This document shows, in pieces, positions 34,484 to 44,144 of a DNA stretch of 64,000 nucleotides (positions are counted from its first letter, which is position 1; the number at the start of each line of letters is the position of its first letter). The stretch comes from Prado023 sp963753075. GTDB taxonomy: Bacteria > Actinomycetota > Actinomycetes > S36-B12 > CAIYMF01. The stretch is taken from the NCBI GenBank assembly GCA_963753075.1, contig CAVWAR010000017.1, positions 186,001 through 250,000 of the forward strand, in the 5' to 3' direction. The notes beneath the pieces were generated by a model. That model was not told the DNA's origin. It saw only the letters and a list, made by a program, of their open reading frames with translations, and did no database searches. The position numbers were made by a program, and so were the translations under genes.

Positions 34484-34900
34484 ATGGCTGTCGAACGCTT
34501 CTCCAGTGGTGGTGTGTACGAGGACGAGGTGGGCTACAGCCGGGTTGTCGTGGCCGAGGGGTACGGCGGCCAGACGGGGTGGACCGCCGGGACGACCTCG
34601 ATGGTCAACGGTGTGGTCGTCCACCCGCGCGACCCGCACGGGCAGGCCGTCGTCGCCTTCCAGGCAGCGCTGTTCGCCCTGGAGCGAGCAGGCTTCTCGC
34701 GGTCCGACACGGTCCAGACCCGGATGTATGTGGTGGACGTGGCCACGAACGCCGATGCCGTGGGCCGTGCCCACTCCGAGATGTTCGCCACCGTGCGGCC
34801 TGCGGCGACTATGGTCGGGGTCGCTGCCCTCGTGCACGCGGACATGCTCGTGGAGGTCGAGCTGGTCGCATGGCGCTCCGAGGATGGTCCAGCAGCCTGA
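34484..34900 (+). CDS. RidA family (YjgF/Rid) protein
   Basis: A 138-aa Rid-family protein; members hydrolyse reactive enamine/imine intermediates of PLP enzymes. The core is visible as TAGTTSMVNGVVVHP, TVQTRMYVVDV and the C-terminal VGVAALVHADMLVEVELVAWR. The ATG at 34484 follows AGGAAGGG; a GTG two codons earlier is an alternative. Its place between priA and hisF is also seen in other actinobacteria. Confidence 0.88.
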   Translation: MAVERFSSGGVYEDEVGYSRVVVAEGYGGQTGWTAGTTSMVNGVVVHPRDPHGQAVVAFQAALFALERAGFSRSDTVQTRMYVVDVATNADAVGRAHSEMFATVRPAATMVGVAALVHADMLVEVELVAWRSEDGPAA

Positions 34901-34991
34901 GCGGCCAGGAGGACGGCGTGGTCGACGGTGGCTGACCAGGTGTTCGCAGCGTGTATGGCAGAGTAGGGCTGCGCGATGAGGGAGGATCCCA

Positions 34992-35938
34992 ATGCAGGAC
35001 GAGGCGCCCGATGGACCGCCGAAGACGGGCGGCGCGGCACAGGATGCCGATGCTGATGGCGATGCCCCCGAATCGACATGGTGGCCCTTCCAGCAACCGG
35101 AGCCGGGCACCGAGGTCGACAGCGCCGAGACCGCCGATGCGCAGGCGGTGCCGGACGCTGACCCGACACTGAGCTTCCCCGTCGAGGCCGGTCCGCTGAC
35201 CGAACCGGCGCCCGAGCCCCGCCCGGAGGTGGTGGTCGAGCAGGAGCAGGACGTGCCGGCCGACATCACGGCCGCGGCACCCGGCGAACCCACTGCGCTG
35301 GCCGAGCTCGACCCGGACCGACCCCAAGACGTGGAGGCCGAGGACAAGGTCGCGATCCGTTCAGGGGTCGCGACGGTGCTCAGCGCCTCGGCAGGATCTG
35401 GTGACCCCGAGCCAGTGACGGCCGAGCGCCGGGCGATGGCAGCCGAGATGCCCGCCCATGCAGCGTTGGAGGAGGGCACCGGCAAGACCGGCAACCTCCC
35501 CGCCGTCAGCGCGCGGAGAGCGTGGGCCAAGAGGCAGTGGTACAACTGGCGCCTGTACCTGGTCCGCTTCGTGTCTGCGGGACTTGCCGTGATCGCCGCG
35601 GTCGCCCTGATTCCGGGGCTCTCCTTCACCTCGTGGCAGTGGGGGCAGGGGTTGGAGATCGCCCTGGTGTTCGCCCTCCTGAACGCGTTCGTCAAGCCCG
35701 TCCTGCAGTTCCTCTCCCTGCGCTTCCTGTTCAGCACCTTCGGCATCGTCGTCGTGCTGATCAACTCGCTCCTGCTGTACCTGCTGAGCGTGCTGATGGA
35801 CAACATCCTGATCGACGGCCTGATGCCCATCATCCTGGGCGGTGCGGTCGTGGGAATGGTCGGCGCGGGGATCGATGCCATGCTGGGTGCGGACTACCCC
35901 ATGCTCGACCGCGACTACAAGGAGAGGAACGGCCTGGC

Positions 35939-35942
<4 letters not shown>
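34992..35942 (+). CDS. Membrane protein of the phage-holin-4_2 (PF04020-like) family with acidic N-terminal extension
   Basis: The 316-aa protein has an acidic, Pro/Ala-rich N-terminal region of about 175 residues that looks disordered. About four membrane helices follow (residues about 188-300) with the family motif LNAFVKPVLQFLSLRF and NSLLLYLLSVLMD. The domain name does not imply a phage: such proteins are chromosomal and of unknown function. GAGGGAGGATC precedes the ATG. The stop overlaps the next gene by ATGA, so the two products may work together. Confidence 0.82.
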
Positions 35943-37633
<1,691 letters not shown>

Positions 37634-37660
37634 CCGCTCCGGAGCATGCCCATCGCCGAT

Positions 37661-37666
37661 TAGGCT
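37661..37666 (+). promoter_or_regulatory. -10 box (TAGGCT) for hisF
   Basis: TAGGCT ends 6 nt before the hisF ATG, another internal leaderless start. Confidence 0.5.
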
Positions 37667-37672
37667 TGGAGC

Positions 37673-38461
37673 ATGTCGGTCGCGGTCCGAGTCATCCCCT
37701 GCCTGGACGTCGATGCCGGCCGCGTGGTCAAGGGCGTCAACTTCGTTGACCTGCGCGATGCCGGGGACCCGGTCGAGTTGGCCGCCGCCTACGGCGCCGA
37801 GGGGGCCGACGAGCTGACCTTCCTGGACATCACGGCCTCCTCAGGCGACCGGGAGACGACCTATGACGTTGTCCGGCGCACGGCCGAGCAGGTCTTCATC
37901 CCGCTCACCGTGGGCGGCGGGGTGCGCACAGTGGCCGACTTCGATGCCCTCCTGCGCGCCGGTGCCGACAAGTGTGGGGTGAACACCGCAGCGATCATCC
38001 GCCCCGAGCTGCTGTCCGAGGCGGCGGACCGCTTCGGCGCGCAGTGCGTCGTGCTCTCGCTGGACGCCCGGCGCTGCGGACCGGGGACCGGTGTCCCGGA
38101 CGTCCGCACCGAGTCCGGGTTCGAGGTCACCACGCACGGTGGTCGGCGCTCGACAGGGATCGACGCGATCGGGTGGGCCGTGCGCTCTGCTGAGCTCGGC
38201 GCGGGTGAGATCCTGCTGAACTCCATGGACGCCGATGGGACGAAGTCCGGTTACGACCTGGAACTGATCGCGGCAGTCCGCGCCGAGGTGCGCGTCCCCG
38301 TCATCGCCAGTGGTGGTGCAGGTGCGCTTGCCGACTTCGCGCCGGCCGTCGACGCAGGTGCTGATGCGGTGCTGGCCGCGAGCGTGTTCCACTTCGGCGA
38401 GCTCACGATCGGGCAGGTCAAGGCCTCACTGGCCGAGTCCGCACACACGGTTCGCCTGTGA
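37673..38461 (+). CDS. hisF: Imidazole glycerol phosphate synthase, cyclase subunit
   Basis: HisF uses ammonia from HisH to form imidazole-glycerol phosphate and AICAR. The 262-aa (beta/alpha)8 protein has VIPCLDVDAGRVVKGVNF with the first catalytic Asp, LDITASSGDR, and the second half LNSMDADGTKSGYD with the other Asp. It has its own leaderless promoter signal. Confidence 0.96.
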   Translation: MSVAVRVIPCLDVDAGRVVKGVNFVDLRDAGDPVELAAAYGAEGADELTFLDITASSGDRETTYDVVRRTAEQVFIPLTVGGGVRTVADFDALLRAGADKCGVNTAAIIRPELLSEAADRFGAQCVVLSLDARRCGPGTGVPDVRTESGFEVTTHGGRRSTGIDAIGWAVRSAELGAGEILLNSMDADGTKSGYDLELIAAVRAEVRVPVIASGGAGALADFAPAVDAGADAVLAASVFHFGELTIGQVKASLAESAHTVRL

Positions 38462-38502
38462 GTGGCCGGCTCGGGATGCCGGTCGGGGCGGCGAGCGTGG
38501 GC

Positions 38503-38508
38503 CAGAAT
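38503..38508 (+). promoter_or_regulatory. -10-like box (CAGAAT) before hisI
   Basis: CAGAAT ends 6 nt before an in-frame GTG at 38515 and is the reason for preferring that hisI start. Confidence 0.35.
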
Positions 38509-38514
38509 GTCGCC

Positions 38515-38883
38515 GTGGACTTCACGGACGGCGGCGCGCTCGCCGCGGACATTGCCAGCCGGCTGCGCCCGGCTGGCCGGGCGCCTGACGGCCGGGCGCT
38601 GGTCACGGCGGTGGCACAGGACGCAGAGACCGGTCGGGTGCTGATGGTCGCCTGGATGGACGGTGAGGCATTGGCCCGCACCCTGGCGACGCGGATCGCC
38701 ACCTACTACTCGCGCTCGCGCCAGGAGCTCTGGGTCAAGGGGGCGACCTCGGGCAACACCCAGACCGTGGTCACCGTCGAGCTCGACTGCGACGGGGACG
38801 CGGTCCTGCTGCAGGTCCGGCCCGAGGGCCCCGCCTGCCACACCGGGCTGACGTCCTGCTTCGACACCGTGGAGATCGCATGA
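38515..38883 (+). CDS. hisI: Phosphoribosyl-AMP cyclohydrolase
   Basis: HisI opens the ring of phosphoribosyl-AMP. From GTG 38515 the product has 122 residues, close to actinobacterial relatives, and starts about 12 residues before the conserved helix ADIASRL. A GTG at 38458 that overlaps the hisF stop (GTGA) would add 19 residues and is the main alternative. Family motifs are VLMVAWMDGEAL, YYSRSRQELWVKG, and the zinc-type cysteines in LDCDGD and GPACHTGLTSCF. The stop overlaps trpE by ATGA. Confidence 0.92.
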   Translation: MDFTDGGALAADIASRLRPAGRAPDGRALVTAVAQDAETGRVLMVAWMDGEALARTLATRIATYYSRSRQELWVKGATSGNTQTVVTVELDCDGDAVLLQVRPEGPACHTGLTSCFDTVEIA

Positions 38884-40451
38884 CCCTGGCCAGTCCCGAC
38901 CTGCCCGAGTTCCGCGAGCTGGCCCGCTCCCGGCGGGTGATCCCGGTCGTCCGGCGCCTGCTCACCGACGGCGACACCCCGGTGGGTCTCTACCGCAAGC
39001 TGGCGGCACAGCGACCCGGGACCTTCCTGCTCGAATCCGCCGAGCACGGGCGGGTGTGGTCGCGCTACTCGTTCATCGGTGTCCAGGCCGCAGCCATGCT
39101 CTCCGAAGTGGATGGCCATGCTGTCTGGAGGGGCCGGGCCCCGGTCGGTGTCCCCACCCAGGGCAACCCACTGGAGGCGATGCGCGACACCCTCGCGCTG
39201 CTGCACACCCAGGCGCTGGACGGCGACGAGCTGCCACCCCTGACCGGGGGGCTGGTGGGGATGATCGGCTACGACGCGGTCCGTCGCTGGGAACGCCTGC
39301 CCGACGCGAACCCCGATGAGCTGCGCCTGCCGGAGATCGCCATGCTCCTGGCCATCGATCTCGCGGTGCTCGACCACTGGGACGGAACGGTTCTGCTGAT
39401 CGCCAATGCGGTGAACTACGACGCAACTGACGCGCGGGTGGGTGAGGCGTGGTCGGATGCCGTGGCCCGGCTGGATGCCATGGAGATGGCTCTGGCTCAG
39501 TCCAGCGAGGCATCGGCTGCCGTCCTCGGCGAGCCGGACCATGCCCAGGACGTCCGGGCCAGGACCCTGCCCGAGGACTACATGCAGGGAGTCGAGGCGG
39601 CCAAGGAGCACATCCGTGCCGGAGACGCCTTCCAGATCGTGCTCTCCCAACGCTTCGAGCGGCCGACGACCGCCAGCGCCCTGGACATCTACCGGATGCT
39701 GCGGGTCAACAACCCGAGCCCCTACATGTACCTGTTCCGCTTCCCCGAGCCGGGGCACGGTCCCGACCTCGGCGAGAACGTGGCCTTCGACGTGATCGGA
39801 TCCAGCCCGGAGGCCCTGGTCAAGCTCACCGACGGACACGCCATGCTGCATCCGATCGCCGGGACCCGGCCGCGGGGGGCCACCCCGGAGACCGATGCGG
39901 TGCTGGCCGAGGAGCTGATGGCCGACGAGAAGGAACGCGCCGAGCACCTGATGCTCGTCGACCTCGGCCGCAACGACCTCGGGCGGGTCTGCGCGCCCGG
40001 CACGGTCGAGGTCGTGGACTTCATGTCGATCGAGAAGTACTCCCACGTCATGCACATCGTGTCCACCGTGACCGGCCGGCTCGCTGTGGGGCGCACGGCC
40101 TACGACCTGTTGGCCGCCACCTTCCCGGCAGGCACGCTGTCGGGGGCGCCGAAGCCCCGGGCGATGGAGATCATCGACGACCTGGAGCCGTCGCGGCGTG
40201 GCCTGTACGGCGGGGCGGTCGGCTACCTGGACTTCGCCGGGAACATGGACGCCGCGATCGCGATCCGGACAGCGGTCCTGCGCTCCGGGGTCGCCCACGT
40301 GCAGGCCGGGGCCGGTCTGGTCGCCGACTCGGTGCCGCAGGCCGAGCATGACGAGTGCCGGAACAAGGCCGCGGCGGTGCTCGCCGCGATCACGATGGCC
40401 GAGGGGTTGCGTCCTGCGGGCCCTGCGGGTGCCACAATGGCGCCACACTGA
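38880..40451 (+). CDS. trpE: Anthranilate synthase component I
   Basis: TrpE makes anthranilate from chorismate, with ammonia supplied by TrpG, which is not in this window. The 523-aa protein keeps the tryptophan feedback site LLES (FLLESAEHGRVWSRYSF). The chorismate-binding motifs HPIAGTRPRG, LVDLGRNDLGRVC and GTLSGAPKPRAMEII follow. Coupling to hisI by ATGA ties the his and trp pathways into one transcript. Confidence 0.95.
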   Translation: MTLASPDLPEFRELARSRRVIPVVRRLLTDGDTPVGLYRKLAAQRPGTFLLESAEHGRVWSRYSFIGVQAAAMLSEVDGHAVWRGRAPVGVPTQGNPLEAMRDTLALLHTQALDGDELPPLTGGLVGMIGYDAVRRWERLPDANPDELRLPEIAMLLAIDLAVLDHWDGTVLLIANAVNYDATDARVGEAWSDAVARLDAMEMALAQSSEASAAVLGEPDHAQDVRARTLPEDYMQGVEAAKEHIRAGDAFQIVLSQRFERPTTASALDIYRMLRVNNPSPYMYLFRFPEPGHGPDLGENVAFDVIGSSPEALVKLTDGHAMLHPIAGTRPRGATPETDAVLAEELMADEKERAEHLMLVDLGRNDLGRVCAPGTVEVVDFMSIEKYSHVMHIVSTVTGRLAVGRTAYDLLAATFPAGTLSGAPKPRAMEIIDDLEPSRRGLYGGAVGYLDFAGNMDAAIAIRTAVLRSGVAHVQAGAGLVADSVPQAEHDECRNKAAAVLAAITMAEGLRPAGPAGATMAPH

Positions 40452-40466
40452 CGAGCGAGGAGTTCC

Positions 40467-40670
40467 ATGAGCAGCGAGCACGACAACCACGGGCGGACCC
40501 CGGCGAACTGGACCGGCGCGATCATCGTGATGATCGCCTTCTTCGTCGGCACCCTCGGCGTGGTCCTGGCCCAGCCGCTCATGTTCTGGGGCGGCGTCGC
40601 ACTCGTCGTCGTCGGCATGATCGTCTGGAAGGTCATGTCCGGCATGGAGTCGGACTCCGACCCGGCCTGA
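40467..40670 (+). CDS. Small two-TM membrane protein with HGxxP motif
   Basis: A 67-aa protein with an N-terminal HGRTPANWTG motif followed by two membrane helices (about 18-35 and 38-57) and an acidic tail. Small proteins with HGxxPAxWT recur between trpE and trpC in actinobacteria; their function is unknown. GCGAGGAG precedes the ATG. Confidence 0.75.
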   Translation: MSSEHDNHGRTPANWTGAIIVMIAFFVGTLGVVLAQPLMFWGGVALVVVGMIVWKVMSGMESDSDPA

Positions 40671-40728
40671 CCTGATCCGAACGTTGCTTCGATCGGCCCC
40701 GTACTGACCACGTGGAGGATGGGCGACC

Positions 40729-41418
40729 ATGAGCGTCGAGACCCGCGGGCTGGTGCTCGTCGCGGAGGATGAACGACCGATTGCGGACCTGCTCGGGATG
40801 TACCTGCGCCGAGACGGCTTCGGTGTGCACGTGGTCCTGACCGGTCCGGACGCGTTGGCGGCAGCGCGCCGGCTGCACCCCGTGGCCATGATCCTGGACG
40901 TGGGGCTCCCGGGCATGGACGGCACGGAGGTGTGCCGCTCGCTGCGTGCCGAGGGCGACTCCGTGCCGATCCTGTTCTGCACCGCCCGCGATGACGAGAT
41001 CGACCGTGTGCTCGGCCTGGAGATGGGCGGCGATGACTACATCACCAAGCCCTTCAGCCCACGCGAGGTCGTGGCCCGGGTCAAGGCCGTGCTGCGCCGA
41101 ACCGGCGGACCGATCGAGGACGAGGAGCGCTCGCTGGTGCTCGGCCCCGTCGAGCTGAACCGTGGGCGCCGTCGGGTGACGGTGTCCGGCGAGCCGATCG
41201 ACCTCACGGCCACCGAGTTCGACCTGCTCGCGTACCTGATGGCCCGGCCGGGCCGGGTCGTTACCCGCGACCAGCTGCTGTCGGCGGTATGGGGCTACTC
41301 GGCGGCGGCCGGGACACGCACGGTCGACGTCCATGTGGCCCAGGTCCGGGCCAAGCTCGGGCCGGCCAGCCCCATCAGGACTGTCCGTGGCGTGGGGTAC
41401 AGCGCCGACGAGGAATGA
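40729..41418 (+). CDS. OmpR-family response regulator
   Basis: The 229-aa protein has a receiver domain (phospho-acceptor D57 in MILDVGLPGMDG, acidic pocket ED at 13-14, Lys in YITKPF). A winged-helix DNA-binding domain follows (about 130-225, ending TVDVHVAQVRAKLG and IRTVRGVGY). GGAGGATGGG precedes the ATG, and the stop overlaps the sensor kinase start, so the two form a cognate pair. The signal and targets are unknown. Confidence 0.94.
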   Translation: MSVETRGLVLVAEDERPIADLLGMYLRRDGFGVHVVLTGPDALAAARRLHPVAMILDVGLPGMDGTEVCRSLRAEGDSVPILFCTARDDEIDRVLGLEMGGDDYITKPFSPREVVARVKAVLRRTGGPIEDEERSLVLGPVELNRGRRRVTVSGEPIDLTATEFDLLAYLMARPGRVVTRDQLLSAVWGYSAAAGTRTVDVHVAQVRAKLGPASPIRTVRGVGYSADEE

Positions 41419-42842
41419 GTCGCTCCAGCCTCTCCCGCCGGCTGCCGCTCGTGATGGCAGGGGTGGCCGCCATCGCCGTCCTGATCGCGGCGTTGGTGGC
41501 GTGGCCGCTGATCACCTCCGCAGCCGACACCACGGCCCGCAGCACGTTGTCGCGCACGGCCGACCTCACCGCGGAGCTGCTCTCGCGTGGACCACGAGGC
41601 GGGGGCTTCGGCCGGGCTGAGGCGCTGCTCGCCCCGCAGCAGGTCACCGCCTACCTGGTGAGCCCGCTGTCGCAGGTCGATCCGCCGATGACCAGCGCTG
41701 ACGTGGCCGCGGTCACCAACGGCGCCGAGGTCAGCGACAAGCGGACCTCGCTGTCCGGGTCGTCCTACATCGAGGGTCGCCCGGTGTCCGAGGATGTCGG
41801 GGTCCTGCTCGTGCAGCCAGCCGCGGTGGCCCGGGACGTGAGCAGCCCGGCACTGACGAGGCTCCTGCTGGCGCTGCTGCTCGGGCTGACCGTCGCAGCG
41901 ATCGTCGGGTACTGGTTGGCCCGCCGGATCACCCGGCCGCTGGCGCAGGCTGCTGCGGCGGCGAACGCCATGACCTCGGGACAGCGCGACGTCCGGATCG
42001 ATCCGGAGGGCCCCAGCGAGGTGGCCGACATCGGGATCGCGCTCAACCGGCTCTCGGAGGCCCTGAACGACAGCGAGGGTCGGCAGCGGGAGTTCTTCCT
42101 GACTGTCTCCCACGAGCTGCGCACCCCGCTGACCTCCGTGAAGGGCTATGCGGAGGCCCTGGCAGATGGCGTCGTGGCGCCTGAGGACGTACCGGCCATC
42201 GCAGGTGTGGTGCGTGCGGAGGCCGACCAACTCGACCGGCTGGTGGCCGACCTGCTGGACCTGGCCCGGCTGGGGGCGGTCGACGTGACGGTCGAGCCGG
42301 TCGACCTCGATCTGGCCGAGCTGGGGGCTGAGGCCGCAGCAGCCTGGTCCGACCGGGCCGGGCGCGCCGGCGTTCGCCTCGTCGACGAGGTCGACCGCAC
42401 CCCGCACCCGGTCCGCACCGATCCGGTGCGGGTCCGCCAGATCATCGACAACCTGATGGAGAACGCCCTGCGCGTGACCGGTGCGGGCGCCCCGGTCGTT
42501 CTGCGCGTCTGCGCCGGGCCGGCCACCGGGCAGTTCCTGGTCGAGGTGCGCGATGGGGGACCGGGGCTGACTGCGGACGACCTGGCGGTCGCATTCGAGC
42601 CCGGGGAGCTGCACGCTCGCTACCGGGGCGTGCGCAAGGTTGGATCCGGCGTCGGGCTTGCCCTCGTGTCCCGGTTGTCCCAGCGGCTCGGAGGCCAGGC
42701 CCGGGCCGGGTCTGCACCCGAGGGTGGCGCGGCGTTCCTGGTGGTCCTCCCAGCCTCCTGGAGCAGCGGCGACGACGGCGTCAGCCGGCAGTCGACCCGA
42801 GCCACGGCACCGCCAGGCGAAGGACCCACCACCCCGCAGTGA
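41415..42842 (+). CDS. Sensor histidine kinase
   Basis: The 475-aa kinase has a membrane helix at about 12-35, a short extracytoplasmic sensor region (about 36-145) and a second helix at about 147-168. A HAMP domain, a HisKA domain with the phospho-acceptor H233 in FFLTVSHELRTPL, and a HATPase domain (N box NLMENALRVTGAG, then GGPGLT and GSGVGLALV) follow. The sensor region is not recognised. The last 62 bp overlap the end of the convergent DUF2752 gene. Confidence 0.93.
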   Translation: MSRSSLSRRLPLVMAGVAAIAVLIAALVAWPLITSAADTTARSTLSRTADLTAELLSRGPRGGGFGRAEALLAPQQVTAYLVSPLSQVDPPMTSADVAAVTNGAEVSDKRTSLSGSSYIEGRPVSEDVGVLLVQPAAVARDVSSPALTRLLLALLLGLTVAAIVGYWLARRITRPLAQAAAAANAMTSGQRDVRIDPEGPSEVADIGIALNRLSEALNDSEGRQREFFLTVSHELRTPLTSVKGYAEALADGVVAPEDVPAIAGVVRAEADQLDRLVADLLDLARLGAVDVTVEPVDLDLAELGAEAAAAWSDRAGRAGVRLVDEVDRTPHPVRTDPVRVRQIIDNLMENALRVTGAGAPVVLRVCAGPATGQFLVEVRDGGPGLTADDLAVAFEPGELHARYRGVRKVGSGVGLALVSRLSQRLGGQARAGSAPEGGAAFLVVLPASWSSGDDGVSRQSTRATAPPGEGPTTPQ

Positions 42843-43209
42843 TCACCATCAGGATCAGCACGGTGCGGTTGGCGATCAGGGGCATCCGTTGCCGGCGCCA
42901 GGACCGCGTCGCCCAGACTGCCCAGGCCACAACGGCCAGCGGCAGGATGACCAGGACGAAGAAGGCGTTGTGGTCCAGTGCCACGACCACGTCGCCGTGG
43001 GCAAGGCTCGCCGCGGCCCGGGTGGCGCCGCAGAACGGGCAGTCGACGCCGGTGAGGGTCCGCAGTGGACAGGGGGTGGGACCGTTGTCGCCCAGGCGCA
43101 CGATGGCCACCGCTGCCCAGGCGGCGACCACGCCGACCATGGCGGTGGCCGGGCCGAGCATGCGCGACGTGCCGATGGCGCGCGCAGCATGGTCGATGGA
43201 GGTGCTCAC
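42781..43209 (-). CDS. DUF2752 membrane protein
   Basis: A 142-aa protein with about three membrane helices and the DUF2752 signature CPLRTLTGVDCPFCGATRA. The paired cysteines suggest metal or redox chemistry, but the family is uncharacterised. On the minus strand TAGCCT (43221-43216) ends 6 nt before the GTG, so it is probably leaderless. Its 3' end overlaps the sensor kinase gene tail to tail. Confidence 0.87.
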   Translation of the reverse strand: MSTSIDHAARAIGTSRMLGPATAMVGVVAAWAAVAIVRLGDNGPTPCPLRTLTGVDCPFCGATRAAASLAHGDVVVALDHNAFFVLVILPLAVVAWAVWATRSWRRQRMPLIANRTVLILMVITAGWWVLRLAVPWLGSTAG

Positions 43210-43215
43210 GGGGCA

Positions 43216-43221
43216 AGGCTA
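43216..43221 (-). promoter_or_regulatory. -10 box (TAGCCT) for the DUF2752 gene
   Basis: On the minus strand the box reads TAGCCT and ends 6 nt before GTG 43209. Confidence 0.5.
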
Positions 43222-43228
43222 GCCCGGG

Positions 43229-43321
43229 ATGAGCCGCAGGGGGAGGTCCGAGGCAGGGGCGATTCGGCGCACGCCCTGGTCACTGCGTACGCTCTGACCA
43301 GAATCGCCGAGGTGACCAGGG
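43229..43321 (+). promoter_or_regulatory. Candidate trpC leader with mutually exclusive hairpins and a 22-codon reading frame
   Basis: Arm A (CCCTGGTCAC, 43274-43283) can pair over 10 bp with arm C (GTGACCAGGG, 43312-43321), which includes the first three bases of the trpC ribosome-binding site GGGAGG. Arm A can instead pair over 7 bp with arm B (TGACCAG, 43295-43301). That hairpin is enclosed by an 8-bp repeat GGCGATTC/GAATCGCC (43258-43265 and 43301-43308). A frame from ATG 43229 (MSRRGRSEAGAIRRTPWSLR, two more codons, stop at 43295-43297) puts its one Trp codon inside arm A and its stop inside arm B. CAGAAT at 43299-43304 could instead be a -10, in which case the repeats would be operators. 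Confidence 0.45.
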
Positions 43322-43331
43322 AGGTGCGCGC

Positions 43332-44144
43332 ATGACGGTTCTGGATGACATCCTCGTCGGTGTGCGCGCCGATGTCGCCGAGCGCATGGAGAGCGTCGGG
43401 CTCGATGAGCTCAAGGCGCGCGCGGCGCTGGCTCCCGCGCCGCGCAACGGCGTCGCTGCGCTGCGCCGGGACGACGAGGTCACCGTGATCGCCGAGGTGA
43501 AGCGCTCGTCGCCCAGCAAGGGCGCGCTTGCCGAGATCACCGACCCGGCCGACCTGGCCCGGGACTACGAGGCCGGCGGGGCGCACGCCATCTCGGTGCT
43601 GACCGAGGGCCGTCGCTTCGGTGGTTCACTCGACGACCTTGTCTCGGTGCGCCATGCCGTGGACGTCCCCGTCCTGCGCAAGGACTTCATCGTGTCCAGC
43701 TACCAGCTCTGGGAGGCGCGTGCGGCGGGAGCCGACATCGTGCTGCTGATCGTCGCAGCCCTGAGCCAGGACGCCCTCATCTCGCTGCATGAGCGCGCCC
43801 GCTCGATCGGGCTCACGGTCCTGGTCGAGGTCCATGACGCCGATGAGATCCCCCGGGCGCTGGACGCCGGGGCGCAGGTGATCGGCGTGAACGTCCGCGA
43901 CCTGCGCACGCTCACGGTGGATCGCGACCACTTCTCCCGCGTGGCGCCCTACATCCCTCCCAACGTGGTGCGTGTGGCCGAGAGTGGGGTCCGTGGTCCG
44001 CGTGACCTGATCTCCTACGCCAACGGCGGCGCGGACGCAGTCCTCGTCGGTGAGGCCCTCGTGACCGGTGGGGACCCCCGACAGGCGGTCCATGACCTGG
44101 TCACGGCCGGTGCGCATCCCGCCATCAAGCACGGCCACGCATGA
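43332..44144 (+). CDS. trpC: Indole-3-glycerol phosphate synthase
   Basis: TrpC closes the indole ring from CdRP. The 270-aa (beta/alpha)8 protein has VIAEVKRSSPSKG with the catalytic lysine, VLRKDFIVSSYQL, VIGVNVRDLRTL and VAESGV. GGGAGG lies at 43319-43324 before the ATG, at the base of the leader repeats. It is a single-domain TrpC without fused TrpF and is coupled to trpB by ATGA. Confidence 0.95.
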   Translation: MTVLDDILVGVRADVAERMESVGLDELKARAALAPAPRNGVAALRRDDEVTVIAEVKRSSPSKGALAEITDPADLARDYEAGGAHAISVLTEGRRFGGSLDDLVSVRHAVDVPVLRKDFIVSSYQLWEARAAGADIVLLIVAALSQDALISLHERARSIGLTVLVEVHDADEIPRALDAGAQVIGVNVRDLRTLTVDRDHFSRVAPYIPPNVVRVAESGVRGPRDLISYANGGADAVLVGEALVTGGDPRQAVHDLVTAGAHPAIKHGHA

